Assembly (NCBI RefSeq): GCF_001570525.1
Contig: NZ_BBXC01000007.1
Coordinates: 1,000,679 to 1,064,678, forward strand
Direction of reading: 5' to 3'
Length of the DNA stretch: 64,000 nucleotides
DNA from: Herbidospora sakaeratensis
GTDB lineage: Bacteria; Actinomycetota; Actinomycetes; Streptosporangiales; Streptosporangiaceae
Positions 14,853-23,061 of the stretch are shown one piece after another; the stretch's first letter is position 1; each line of letters opens with the position of its first letter. The position numbers and the translations under genes are program-made. The notes under the pieces are model-generated. The model saw nothing but the letters and a program-made list of their open reading frames with translations, was not told the DNA's origin and made no database searches.

Positions 14853-16052
14853 ATGCGCTCCCTTACGCAGTCCAACCATGACGCGGAGGTCCGTGAGCTG
14901 CTGCGCGGCGCGGCCGGGGCCCTCCTGGCCCGGCTCCCCGAGCTGACCGACGAACTGGTGACGCGGGTCCGCGGCGGCGACGAGGCCTACTGCACATTCG
15001 TGCCCGCCGACGACCACTGGCAGAGCACCCGCGAGGGCCTGCGCATCGGCATCACCACGATCCTCCAGGACCGCCACGAACGCCGCGACCTGCCGTTCAC
15101 CGAGTCGATGGCCCGCCGCCGCGCCGAGCAGGGCCTCCCGGTCGACTCCCTCATGCGCATGTACCGGCTGGCCGCGCAGGTGATGTGGTCGGCCATCGTC
15201 GACTACGTCGAGCGCGAGCAGCCGGGCCGCATCGGCGTGCTGGTCAGGGTGGCCACCCATGTCTGGCACGCCATCGACCGGCAGGCGCTGGTGGCCGGCG
15301 ACACCTACCGCAGAAGGGAGCAGGAGCTGCTCGGCCGCAACCACGAACGCGTGAACGCGCTGCTCGACGCCCTCCTCGACGGCACCACCGACGCCGGCGT
15401 GGTGCGCGGCGCCTCGGCCGCGCTCGACCTGCCCGAACGGGCCCGCTTCGCGGTCGTGACGGTGCGGTTCCCGATCCGGCACGACCACGAGGGGCCGCGG
15501 CTGCCCGACAAGATCGGCCAGATGCGTTTCATGTGGCGCATGCGGACCGGCCACGAGGTCGGCGTGGTCGCCCTCGGCGACGCCACGCTCGACGACCTGA
15601 CCGAGGGGCTGCGCCTGGTCGTCAGCGGCGTGGCCGGGGTGAGCCCGGTGGTGGAGAGCCTGGTCGACCTCGGCGACGCCCACCGCCTGGCCGAACTCGC
15701 CATGCGCACCTGCGCCGACGCCGGGCCCGAGATCGCCCGCCTCGACCAGCGGCTGGCCACCGTGCTGGTCATCTGCCAGCCCGAGTTGTCGGGCCACCTG
15801 GTCGGGGGAGTGCTGGGGCCGCTGCTGGCGCTGGAGGGCGCCGACCGCGACGTGCTGCTGACGACGCTGGAGACCTGGTTGCTCTGCGAGGGCTCGGCCG
15901 CCCGCGCGGCCGGGCGGCTCTACTGCCACCGCAACACGATCATCAACCGGATCCGCCGGGTCGAGCAGCTCACCGGCCGTTCCCTGTCGCGCCCGCGCGA
16001 CATCGTCGACCTCACCCTTGCCTTGGACGCCGTGCGCCTCTTACCCCTCTGA
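14853..16052 (+). CDS. PucR-family transcriptional regulator
   Basis: A 399-residue cytoplasmic regulator. ATG 14853 follows GGGGAG and yields MRSLTQSNHDAEVRELLRG; a longer in-frame start at 14736 has no comparable ribosome site. The C-terminal 60 residues are the PucR HTH (HTH_30): TWLLCEGSAARAAGRLYCHR, then NTIINRIRRVEQLTGRSL and a final DIVDLTLALDAVRLLPL. The N-terminal and central parts match the helical and GGDEF-like regions of PucR/CdaR-type activators. Such proteins usually activate adjacent nitrogen-source or amino acid catabolism genes. The divergent LIV operon is the obvious target. Confidence 0.88.
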   Translation: MRSLTQSNHDAEVRELLRGAAGALLARLPELTDELVTRVRGGDEAYCTFVPADDHWQSTREGLRIGITTILQDRHERRDLPFTESMARRRAEQGLPVDSLMRMYRLAAQVMWSAIVDYVEREQPGRIGVLVRVATHVWHAIDRQALVAGDTYRRREQELLGRNHERVNALLDALLDGTTDAGVVRGASAALDLPERARFAVVTVRFPIRHDHEGPRLPDKIGQMRFMWRMRTGHEVGVVALGDATLDDLTEGLRLVVSGVAGVSPVVESLVDLGDAHRLAELAMRTCADAGPEIARLDQRLATVLVICQPELSGHLVGGVLGPLLALEGADRDVLLTTLETWLLCEGSAARAAGRLYCHRNTIINRIRRVEQLTGRSLSRPRDIVDLTLALDAVRLLPL

Positions 16053-16053
16053 T

Positions 16054-16067
16054 GGAGAGCGCTCTCC
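16054..16067. promoter_or_regulatory. Perfect 14-bp palindrome, LacI-family operator
   Basis: GGAGAGC/GCTCTCC is a perfect palindrome with a central CG, located just after the PucR stop and 16 bases before the GTG / 25 bases before the ATG of the LacI-family gene. The form NGAGAGCGCTCTCN is a classic LacI-family operator, so autorepression of the downstream gene is likely. Confidence 0.75.
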
Positions 16068-16082
16068 GCTAAAGTGGCGGAT

Positions 16083-17108
16083 ATGAGGGAAGATCGGGTG
16101 GCGTCGCCCACGCTGGAAGACGTGGCACGGGCCGCCGGGGTCTCCCGCGCGACGGTATCCCGGGTGATCAACGGCATCCGCAACGTCGACCCGTCGATCC
16201 AGGAGGTGGTCCGCCGGGCCATCGCCGAGGTGGGCTACGTGCCCAACCGGGCGGCCCGCCAGCTGGTCACCGGCAAGACCGGCTCGATCGCCCTGATCGT
16301 CTCCGGCGCGGGCCAGTTCTTCGCCCGTGTCTTCACCGACCCCTTCTTCGGCCGTGTCGTCGAGGGCATCAGCGGCCACCTGCGCCCGCTCGGCGTCCAC
16401 CTGGTGCTGATGCTGGCCGAGGCCGCCGACGCGCGGGCCCAGGTGGTCGACTACGTCCGGCAGGGCCACGTCGACGGCGCGATCCTGGTCACCACGCACG
16501 CCGACGACCCCCTCCCGGCGATGCTGGCCGAGTCGGGCACCCCCGTCGTCCTGTTCGCCCGCCCCGACCAGCCCATTCCCATCTCGTACGTCGACCTCGC
16601 CCACGGCGCCGGCGCGCGCATGGCCGCCGACCACCTCGTCGCGCGCGGGTGCGAACGCGTCGCCACCATCTCCGGCCCCCTCGACGTGCTCGCCTCGATG
16701 GAGCGCCTGTCGGGCTTCCGCGAGGCGATGGCCCGGCACGGCCACGCCTACGTGCCGAGCGTGGCCGGCAACTTCACCAAGGAGAGCGGCGAGGCGGCCA
16801 TGACGCGGCTGCTGGAGGAGCACCCGCAGATCGACGGCCTGTTCGTCGCCAACGACCTGATGGCCCAGGGCGCCCTGGAGGTCGCCGCCGCCCGGGGCCT
16901 GCGCATCCCGGGCGACCTGCGGGTCGTCGGCTTCGACGACAGCACCGCCGCGCTGGCCTGCCGCCCGCCGCTGACGACCATAAGGCACCCGGTCGAGGAC
17001 ATGTCGGCGGAGATGTCCCGGCTCCTCCTCGCCCAGATCGAAGACCCGTCCCGCCGCCCGAAGTCGGTCATCTTCGAGCCGGAACTGGTCGTCCGCGAAT
17101 CGGCCTAG
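16083..17108 (+). CDS. LacI-family transcriptional repressor
   Basis: A 341-residue repressor (344 if translation starts at GTG 16074). The N-terminal HTH is TLEDVARAAGVSRATVSRVI (about residues 10-29), followed by the hinge region YVPNRAARQLVTGKTGSIAL and a periplasmic-binding-like effector domain (VDGAILVTTHADDP, LRVVGFDDSTAALACRPPLTTIRHP). It likely senses a sugar or glycoside and represses carbohydrate-use genes. No sugar transporter is adjacent, so its regulon beyond itself is unknown. Its TAG stop is shared with the convergent SGNH hydrolase gene through a CTAG. Confidence 0.92.
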   Translation: MREDRVASPTLEDVARAAGVSRATVSRVINGIRNVDPSIQEVVRRAIAEVGYVPNRAARQLVTGKTGSIALIVSGAGQFFARVFTDPFFGRVVEGISGHLRPLGVHLVLMLAEAADARAQVVDYVRQGHVDGAILVTTHADDPLPAMLAESGTPVVLFARPDQPIPISYVDLAHGAGARMAADHLVARGCERVATISGPLDVLASMERLSGFREAMARHGHAYVPSVAGNFTKESGEAAMTRLLEEHPQIDGLFVANDLMAQGALEVAAARGLRIPGDLRVVGFDDSTAALACRPPLTTIRHPVEDMSAEMSRLLLAQIEDPSRRPKSVIFEPELVVRESA

Positions 17109-18343
17109 CGGAACAGCCGGGCCGGGACCGAGTCGGCGATGGCCTGGTAGCCCGCCGGGTTGAAGTGCAGGTGGTCGCCGGTGTCGTACGCCGGGAGCAG
17201 CTGGCGCGGGTTCGCCGGGTCACGGGTGACCCTGTCGAAGTCGACGACGGCGTCGAACCGCCCGCTCGTGCGGATCCAGTGGTTGACCCTCTGCCGGGTG
17301 GCCTCGCGCAGGCCCGCCGGGTCGTCGTAGCCGGTGTTGCCGCCGAAGGCGGTGATCGTGGCGCCGTACACGCGGATGTCCTGGGCCTGGGCCCGGACGA
17401 CGATCTGCTCGTAGGCGGCGATCAGGTCGGCGGCGACCTGGGCCTGGGCGGCCTCGGTCGCCTCGGCGGTGCCGATGTCGTTCACGCCCTCGAAGACCAG
17501 CAGCCAGGCCACGCCGCTGGTCGCCAGCACGTCGCGGTCGAGGCGGGCCAGCACGTTCGGGCCGAGGCCGTCGTTGAGCACCCGGTTGCCGCCCGCCGCC
17601 TGGTTCAGCACGGGGGTGTCGCGCAGCCGGTCGAACAGCAGGTCGGGCCAGCGGTTGTTGCCGTTCGTCGTCGAGCCGCGCCCGTCGGTCAGCGAGTCGC
17701 CGACCATCACGACGGCCTTCTCGTCCGAGACGGTCTCGACGCCGCTGAGGAAGTACCAGTGGTCGGTCGGCGTCGCACCCGGCAGTTCGGCGGCCGCGAC
17801 GTGGTCACCGGCGAGCAGGTGCGAGGTCGTGCGCGACCCCGGGTGGGAGGTCACCAGGTTGGAGGCCTGGCCCTGCGCCAGGTACAGGGTGACCGTGAGG
17901 TTGGTCCCGGCGGCGACCGGGAAGTTCAGCGGGTCGGAGACGGCCTGCGCGCCGATCGGCACGCTGACCGAGGTCCGCCCCTGGAAGGTGACCGGCCGCG
18001 ACGACCCGGGCCGGATCGCGGCCACCCCGGCCTGCCCGTTCGCCGGAAGCGCGACCGCGACCTTGGTGATGGGCAGCGCGACGCCGCCGAACGCGTTGGA
18101 GAACCGCAACCGCAGCTGCCTGCCGCCCGCCGTGACCCGGACGGTCTGCCGCAGCGTGGTGTCGTTCATGACCAGGTTCTCCTGGGTGAACGGCGCCGGG
18201 GGCAGGTTGTGCGGCTCGGTGAGCTGCGGCATCGACGTCCAGGTGTGCACCCAGTCGGGGCGACCCTGGCCGAGGGCGGGCGTCACCCCCAGCAGCGCGA
18301 CGGCGAGCACCGTCACGACGAGTAACCGGACACGCTTCATCAA
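17105..18343 (-). CDS. Secreted SGNH/GDSL hydrolase
   Basis: A 412-residue exported esterase/lipase-type enzyme. A signal peptide (MMKRVRLLVVTVLAVALLGV, then TPALGQG) precedes an N-terminal beta-rich domain (30-205). The SGNH catalytic blocks follow: GDSLTDG with Ser217 (215-221), GGN (251-253), GVND (286-289) and DHLH (390-393, Asp and His of the triad). Actinomycete members of this architecture act on acylated polysaccharides or small esters. Tandem ATGs at 18343 and 18340 are both possible starts, with AGGAA just upstream. It lies 138 bases downstream of the DUF3152 gene on the same strand. Confidence 0.9.
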   Translation of the reverse strand: MMKRVRLLVVTVLAVALLGVTPALGQGRPDWVHTWTSMPQLTEPHNLPPAPFTQENLVMNDTTLRQTVRVTAGGRQLRLRFSNAFGGVALPITKVAVALPANGQAGVAAIRPGSSRPVTFQGRTSVSVPIGAQAVSDPLNFPVAAGTNLTVTLYLAQGQASNLVTSHPGSRTTSHLLAGDHVAAAELPGATPTDHWYFLSGVETVSDEKAVVMVGDSLTDGRGSTTNGNNRWPDLLFDRLRDTPVLNQAAGGNRVLNDGLGPNVLARLDRDVLATSGVAWLLVFEGVNDIGTAEATEAAQAQVAADLIAAYEQIVVRAQAQDIRVYGATITAFGGNTGYDDPAGLREATRQRVNHWIRTSGRFDAVVDFDRVTRDPANPRQLLPAYDTGDHLHFNPAGYQAIADSVPARLFR

Positions 18344-18481
18344 GGAACCTCCCGCTTGTCTGGGTGGCGCAGACCGCCGGGAGCGTTCTTGATCGGCCCG
18401 CGGGAGGCCTCAGTGTCAGGGGCGCGCAGACGGCCCGTCAATCTCCGCCGTCAAGCGCCGAGGTCGCCGCCGAAAGGTTCA

Positions 18482-19207
18482 TCAGGGCTCGCGGCCGGGG
18501 CTCGGCCACGGGTTGGGCTTGCAGCCGCGCAGGGAGATCGTCTGCTGCACCATCACCGGGGCCGCGCGCCCCCGGCCGGGGCAGTCGCGGTGCCCGTGCC
18601 CGAGGCCGTGGCCGACCTCATGGCTGATCACGTACTTCCGGTAGAGGTCGAGGTCCTTGTACGTCTCGGCGCCGAACGCCCAGCGGCGCGCGTTGATGAC
18701 CGCCCGGCGGCCGTTCCAGCAGGACAACTGGCCGAAGGTGCGCAGCGGGAGGCACTCGCGGTTGGTCGTGCCGGGAGTGGCGAGGGTGACCCGGAGCCGG
18801 GCCGAGCCCTTGGAGACCCGCTCGAACCGGCCCCACCCCCGGGGGTCGTTCAGGATCTCGTGGACGGCCGCCGCGAACGCGTCCACGTCGAAGGGCAGCC
18901 CCTTCTCGACCTCGACCATGTACCTGATGACCGGCGCCTTGCCCGTGCGGGCCTCGGCCCCGCCGGCGGCCGTGCGGAACGTGCCGGAGCCCTTCTCGGG
19001 CACCTTGACCTTCTTCGGCGGCGGCGGCGTCGGGGCGGGCGGCGGGATGTAGGGCAGCGTCGCGCGCGGCGCGGCTGGCGTCGGTGGTGGCACGGTCCCG
19101 ACTTGGGCCACGGGCTCCGGGACCTCTTCGGAGGGCAGCGCGAAACCCCAGGTCACCGCGCCCACCACGACGATCCCGGCCGCCGCGTACAGAACACGGT
19201 GGTTCAC
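18482..19207 (-). CDS. DUF3152 secreted/anchored zinc-metalloprotease-like protein
   Basis: A 241-residue protein starting at GTG 19207 behind GGGAGGG. It has an N-terminal membrane/signal segment (VLYAAAGIVVVGAVTWGFAL), a proline-rich linker (about 38-68), then a DUF3152 domain. Near the C-terminus the zincin motif HEVGHGLGHGH (residues 196-206) fits HExxHxxGxxH. Four cysteines (ECLPLR, LSCWNG, RDCPG, RGCKP) could form two disulfides outside the cell. Actinobacterial DUF3152 proteins are uncharacterised; a cell-wall-associated peptidase is the likely role by motif. Confidence 0.85.
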   Translation of the reverse strand: MNHRVLYAAAGIVVVGAVTWGFALPSEEVPEPVAQVGTVPPPTPAAPRATLPYIPPPAPTPPPPKKVKVPEKGSGTFRTAAGGAEARTGKAPVIRYMVEVEKGLPFDVDAFAAAVHEILNDPRGWGRFERVSKGSARLRVTLATPGTTNRECLPLRTFGQLSCWNGRRAVINARRWAFGAETYKDLDLYRKYVISHEVGHGLGHGHRDCPGRGRAAPVMVQQTISLRGCKPNPWPSPGREP

Positions 19208-19363
19208 GACCCTCCCAAAACGAACTGAACGTGATCATACGGGAGGAGATCATCCGCACAGTTACGGTTGGGGGGTATTGCTCGCCCTTTCTGGTGAATC
19301 GGGAGCGTACTTCCGATTTCCGAATTACAGTCGAGGCATCGGGAGGCATGGAGGACAGAGCGG

Positions 19364-20167
19364 GTGGAACGTTCCCCAGAGACGATCACCAACGACCTTT
19401 TAGCCGTCGTCACCCGAGAGCTCGGATACCGGGAGAAGCCCGGACAGCACACCAAATATGGCGCGTGGTACGCCCAGACCGTCAAGGATCCGCAGTACCG
19501 CAACGCCGCGTGGTGTGACATGTTCATCGCCTGGGCCGCGGACAAGGCCGGAGTCACCGACTACGTCGGCGCCTTCGCCTGGACGCCCTCACACGCGCGC
19601 TGGTTCGAACAGCGCCAGGCGTGGACGGACGAACCCGAGCCGGGGGCCCTGGTCTTCTTCGACTGGGCGGGCGGCGACGACATCAAGGGCATCGACCACG
19701 TCGGCATCGTCGAGAGGGTCGACGGCGGCAAGATCCACACCATCGAGGCCAACGTCGACAAGGTCTGGCTGAAGCGCAAGGTACGCGACGAGAGCAAGGT
19801 CGTCGGTTACGGCATCCCCCGGATGGTGAAGCCCGACCTGACGGTCGAACCGGCCGACGTGACACTGGCGTTACGGCCCGACGCGGTCAGCGCCAGCACG
19901 AGCCAGGCGGCGGGGGTCGACCCGGTCGCGGCGATGGCGACGGGGGTGCTGGTGGTGGCGGTGGGGGTGAGCCTCATCTTCGGCGGCTTCCATGTACGCA
20001 AGCTCGCCTTCTCGGTCGGCCGCCACCGCAGGGCGGCACCGCCGCCGGAGCCGTCCCCGGAACCGCAACCGGAGGAGCGGCCCCTGGCGGGGGCCGTGGC
20101 GATCAGGTCGTCGACGGCGCCGGGGGAGACGCCGCCGCCCCGCAGACGTGCCCGGCCGTACGCGTAG
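19364..20167 (+). CDS. CHAP-domain (NlpC/P60-like) membrane-anchored amidase/peptidase
   Basis: A 267-residue protein starting at GTG 19364 after GGAGG. Residues 10-150 are a CHAP-type cysteine hydrolase: AAWCDMFIAWAADKAG with catalytic Cys51, GIDHVGIVERV with His112 and TIEAN with Asn130. There is no N-terminal signal peptide. A single transmembrane helix (about 186-207, MATGVLVVAVGVSLIFGGFHV) is followed by a basic, proline-rich tail. This C-terminal anchor arrangement recurs in actinomycete CHAP proteins. Target is probably peptidoglycan, but without a secretion signal the side of the membrane is uncertain. Confidence 0.8.
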   Translation: MERSPETITNDLLAVVTRELGYREKPGQHTKYGAWYAQTVKDPQYRNAAWCDMFIAWAADKAGVTDYVGAFAWTPSHARWFEQRQAWTDEPEPGALVFFDWAGGDDIKGIDHVGIVERVDGGKIHTIEANVDKVWLKRKVRDESKVVGYGIPRMVKPDLTVEPADVTLALRPDAVSASTSQAAGVDPVAAMATGVLVVAVGVSLIFGGFHVRKLAFSVGRHRRAAPPPEPSPEPQPEERPLAGAVAIRSSTAPGETPPPRRRARPYA

Positions 20168-20862
20168 CCCTCGGCGGCGTCCGCACCTCTGGCAGTTCCT
20201 GGCGCGGGCGATCGATGCAAGGCGGGCGATGGGAAGTGACGGATGTCCGGATCGCCCTCCGACCGATCACGGGTGGCGGCCCGGCCGGCCGCTCCTGGTT
20301 CGTCATGCTTTCGTCCGGACCGCTCGCCGCCGCGCTCGGCAGCCTGTGCCGCGAACTCGCCGATTCGTATGGGCACACGACCTTCGGCTGGACCCTGGTA
20401 AAGCGCCGGCTCGTGCCGGAAGCCGCAGGGGGTTCGTGTTCACCGATCAAGGCCATATAGCTTCTGGGAAGCGCGGTGGTCACTGGGTGAAAGTTGTCAC
20501 CGTGGCGCTCGACATTGAGCGCCACGAATTGCCGTATATCGGTTGCAGCAACGCCGCCTGCGGCAGTCCGGCGCGCCGACTGTCGTACCGGCCGAGATTC
20601 CCGGCCGAACCGCACCCTGGCCATGGGCGAGCACGCGGTCGCGACTTCGAAGACCTGGAAATTCCTGGCCGAACTCCGCCGCTGCCCGCACCGGGCCACC
20701 GCGTTCGTGCGGGCGATCCGGAGGGCTCACTGATGTGATCGGCGCGGGTGGATCGCTCTGGACGACCGCATGCGACCGTCACTTTCTCCATCTGCGGTTG
20801 TGAATCACCCGTCCGCGTTCCCGCAGGAATAAGATCGGTCCATCCGGACCGCAGGGGTGCCC
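20168..20862. other. Gene-poor gap with an inverted repeat; possible small ORFs only
   Basis: No convincing gene is seen in these 695 bases. A weak 81-residue plus-strand ORF runs 20215-20460 (starts MQGGRWEVTDVRIALRPITG), and a 36-residue peptide ending KTWKFLAELRRCPHRATAFV plus seven residues runs from 20620. Neither resembles a family I know. GC is lower than in the flanks and third-position bias is weak, suggesting decayed genes. The only clear structure is the hairpin at 20501-20526. Confidence 0.5.
20501..20526. terminator. Perfect 10-bp inverted repeat, possible terminator
   Basis: CGTGGCGCTC, loop GACATT, GAGCGCCACG. The stem is perfect and GC-rich, followed on the plus strand only by AATTG rather than a run of T. 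It could end transcription from the CHAP gene or be a remnant element end. Confidence 0.4.
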
Positions 20863-21762
20863 ATGGATCTTGATCTCGGGCTCGTGGCCAATTTCTTGGT
20901 GCTCATCGAGGAAAAGCATTTCGGGCGTGCCGCAATTCGCCTCCACATGACCTCATCGGCACTGAGTAAGCGCATTAAGCGCCTGGAACGGCAGGTCGGG
21001 GCCGACCTCATAGAACACGATCCCGGCGGTGTGTTCGCGGTCACCCCGGCAGGGCGGCGGTTCGCGGCCGACGCCGTGCCGCTGATCGCCTGGGCCGACG
21101 CCGCCCGTGCGAACGCCAGGACCACGCCGACCCGCCACACGGTGCGGCTCGGCGTCCCGGCGGGCACGATGGCGATCCTCAGTAAGGTCGACCTGGGGGG
21201 CGTCACGCGGGAGGTCCGCCGCAGCTTCCCCGAAGCCCATCTGGTCCGTCAGGACGTCGCATTCACCGAACTCGCCACCTGCCTGCCCGACCGTCAGGTG
21301 GACCTCCTCTGGACGTTCGCTCCCGTGCGGCACCCCGTCGTCGACACCTGCCCGTTGCCCCTCAGCGCCCCACGCGTCGGCGTGGTCCCCGCCCGGCATG
21401 CCCTCGCCGATGCCGGGACGATGAAGGTGGAGGACTTCAGCGAGCAGCCGATCCTCTACAACCCGATCTGCCCCGAAGAGTGGATGAGCCAGTTCTGGCT
21501 CGGCGACGTCAGGCCGCGCCGGGAGGCGCGTCTGGTCGAGACCTACGCTCAGAGTTTCACCGGAGTCCTGCGCCACGCCTCCGGCGGGACGGCTGTGATC
21601 GCGACCGTTCTCGAAGTGAAACCGCTGCTGGGCGCCGCGTTCCGCCCCATCGAACTGACCGGCGCCGCCCCCGTGGACTTCCACCTCGCCCGCCGCCGCA
21701 CTGATCGGCACGGCGCCGTCGACGCCTTCTGGAAGGCCTTCCAGGGCGTCAGCCCCCGCTGA
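20863..21762 (+). CDS. LysR-family transcriptional regulator
   Basis: A 299-residue regulator from ATG 20863 (GTG 20857 is an in-frame alternative; GCAGGGG lies upstream). The winged HTH is MDLDLGLVANFLVLIEEKHF, then GRAAIRLHMTSSALSKRIKR and LERQVGADLIEH, the standard LysR N-terminus. The effector-binding domain starts near residue 85 (TVRLGVPAGTM) and includes the usual HALADAGTMKVEDFSEQPIL recognition segment. No divergent partner gene survives, so the target is unknown; the degenerate DNA on both sides suggests lost neighbours. Confidence 0.9.
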   Translation: MDLDLGLVANFLVLIEEKHFGRAAIRLHMTSSALSKRIKRLERQVGADLIEHDPGGVFAVTPAGRRFAADAVPLIAWADAARANARTTPTRHTVRLGVPAGTMAILSKVDLGGVTREVRRSFPEAHLVRQDVAFTELATCLPDRQVDLLWTFAPVRHPVVDTCPLPLSAPRVGVVPARHALADAGTMKVEDFSEQPILYNPICPEEWMSQFWLGDVRPRREARLVETYAQSFTGVLRHASGGTAVIATVLEVKPLLGAAFRPIELTGAAPVDFHLARRRTDRHGAVDAFWKAFQGVSPR

Positions 21763-22397
21763 GTAGCCGGCCCGCGAACCATTCCGTTGCGGGCTGTCGC
21801 CCCCGCACCGGATGTCTGAGCGTCATTCCCTCCGCTCCACCGCACGGGCACGGCTTTCGGCCACGCGGTTCGCAGAACCTGGCGATGAACGTCCGGCGGC
21901 TGTCAAGACCCGATTCCTCATCGGAACGAGGAGACGGCGCGCTCCACCGCTGCCGATAGAACGGAAGCACCCGATCCAGGGCTGCGTGGATCGCTGGGCC
22001 GAACGGAGAAGCCGACGCCTCGGGAGAGCGGAATGCCCGCTGAAAGACGTGCGGTGGTCATGCAGGCGTTCGCCACCGCGTGTTCGGACGCCCGGCCGCG
22101 CCGGAAACGTACGGCGACGTCCACGCGACCGGCGACCCCGAATGGGCCGCCAACGTGGAAGGCCCGCCCTACGAACTCGGGGCCACGGATCGCACCACTC
22201 GACACCTCCAGGAAACCCCGAAACTCATAGTCGACCGTGGTGGCGGTCGTTCGTGGCCACTGAACTTGTAAATCCCGTCGACCAGGACTGGCGGCCTTTC
22301 CGGGGTTCACCGATTTCGAAATCAGGTCCCGGAGCCGTGGTTGCCGCTCCAGGATCATATTGTGATACTGGGTGTTCCCCGATGAAGGGTGCAGCAG
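21763..22397. other. Gap without a supported gene, upstream of the conflict operon
   Basis: These 635 bases have mixed composition. Overlapping open frames exist because of high GC, but none has a good ribosome site with steady codon bias. The best fragment is a 63-residue plus frame at 22080-22271 (…YGDVHATGDPEWAANVEGPP…), which may be the tail of a dead gene. The 3' end carries the presumed promoter for the EACC1-like gene. Confidence 0.5.
22341..22369 (+). promoter_or_regulatory. Possible sigma-70-type promoter of the conflict operon
   Basis: TTGCCG (22341-22346) and GATACT (22364-22369) are separated by 17 bases and end about 28 bases before the ATG at 22398. Each box matches four of six consensus positions. 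Position fits, strength is modest. Confidence 0.35.
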
Positions 22398-22748
22398 ATG
22401 AATATCCGGATCTCCGTCGCCGCTTCGGACACCGATGAAGAGCTGAGATCCCTGTACACCTGGCTACGTGATGAGCCGGCCATTCGCGAAAACTGCCGTA
22501 TCAGCCTCGACGGCAGAGGGATCGGTCCCGGAGAGATGGGCGAGATACTCGATGTCATCACATTGCTTGTAACCAGCGGCCTTCAACTTCCCGCCTTGGC
22601 TCAGACGCTCTCGGGCTGGGCGGCGACCCGCCGTAACCGGCCGACGGTGACCGTGAGCAGGGGTGATTTCCAGGTGGTGATCACCGGCGCGAACATCGAT
22701 GAAGTGCTGGAGGTCCTCGACACCCTGGACGTCCGCGATCAAGGTTGA
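22398..22748 (+). CDS. EACC1-like effector-associated constant component
   Basis: A 116-residue protein starting at ATG 22398 after GAAGGG. It opens with a beta strand (MNIRISVAASDTDEELRSLY), followed by TWLRDEP, a GIGPGEMGEILDVITLLVTS block and LQLPALAQTLSGWAATRR, then beta strands VTVSRGDFQVVITGANIDEV. This pattern matches EACC1 (effector-associated constant component 1), a small domain repeatedly found beside caspase, trypsin or CHAT effectors in predicted bacterial conflict systems. Position next to the caspase gene fits. Its function is unknown; it is thought to link the effector to a sensor. The 313-base gap to the caspase gene means the two may be separately transcribed. Confidence 0.75.
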   Translation: MNIRISVAASDTDEELRSLYTWLRDEPAIRENCRISLDGRGIGPGEMGEILDVITLLVTSGLQLPALAQTLSGWAATRRNRPTVTVSRGDFQVVITGANIDEVLEVLDTLDVRDQG

Positions 22749-23061
22749 CCCTTCGGGGCGTCCGGTCCCGGCGGGCAGATGTTCCGGGTAAATCTGTACA
22801 CGCTTCAATGGGGGATATGGTCGGGCACGCTTTTCATTGCCGATGATCTCTCCTAAAGTTCTCGTATATATCTATCACTCGTAACAGGGTCGGGGGGCCG
22901 GAGGGGTGATCGGGTAGATGATCTGGCAGGGGAGCCGATGGAGCCGGGTGGCATCGTCAGGGAAACAGCAGTTCACCTCCAGGTGAACTCGCCGCGTAAT
23001 GGCTGTTGGCCGATTTCACCGCCGGAGGCGGGCCCTGAATCCGCCGACCAGGGAATGACCG
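22749..23061. other. Intergenic region before caspase gene
   Basis: 313 bases without a gene. It includes a locally AT-rich stretch (TATATATCTATC near 22865-22876), which would suit a promoter, and the 20-base dyad listed separately. An in-frame TGA at 23056 excludes a longer caspase N-terminus. Confidence 0.55.
22970..22989. promoter_or_regulatory. Candidate operator: perfect 9-2-9 dyad upstream of caspase gene
   Basis: AGTTCACCT, CC, AGGTGAACT is a perfect inverted repeat 72 bases before the caspase start. Twenty-base dyads with this spacing are typical of dimeric repressor sites. No regulator gene sits within the operon, so the binding factor is unknown; the nearby LysR protein is one candidate. 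Confidence 0.55.

Noticed and set aside
13878-15929. 683-codon minus-strand open frame across livF and PucR
   Set aside because: Shadow frame of two well-supported genes in other frames; composition typical of antisense GC-rich DNA.
20103-20738. Several overlapping 80-250-codon frames on both strands
   Set aside because: Frames conflict with each other, bias is weak and no motif is recognisable.
22080-22271. 63-residue ORF as a real gene
   Set aside because: No ribosome site, no recognised family, and it lies in a decayed gap; kept only as a note in the gap entry.
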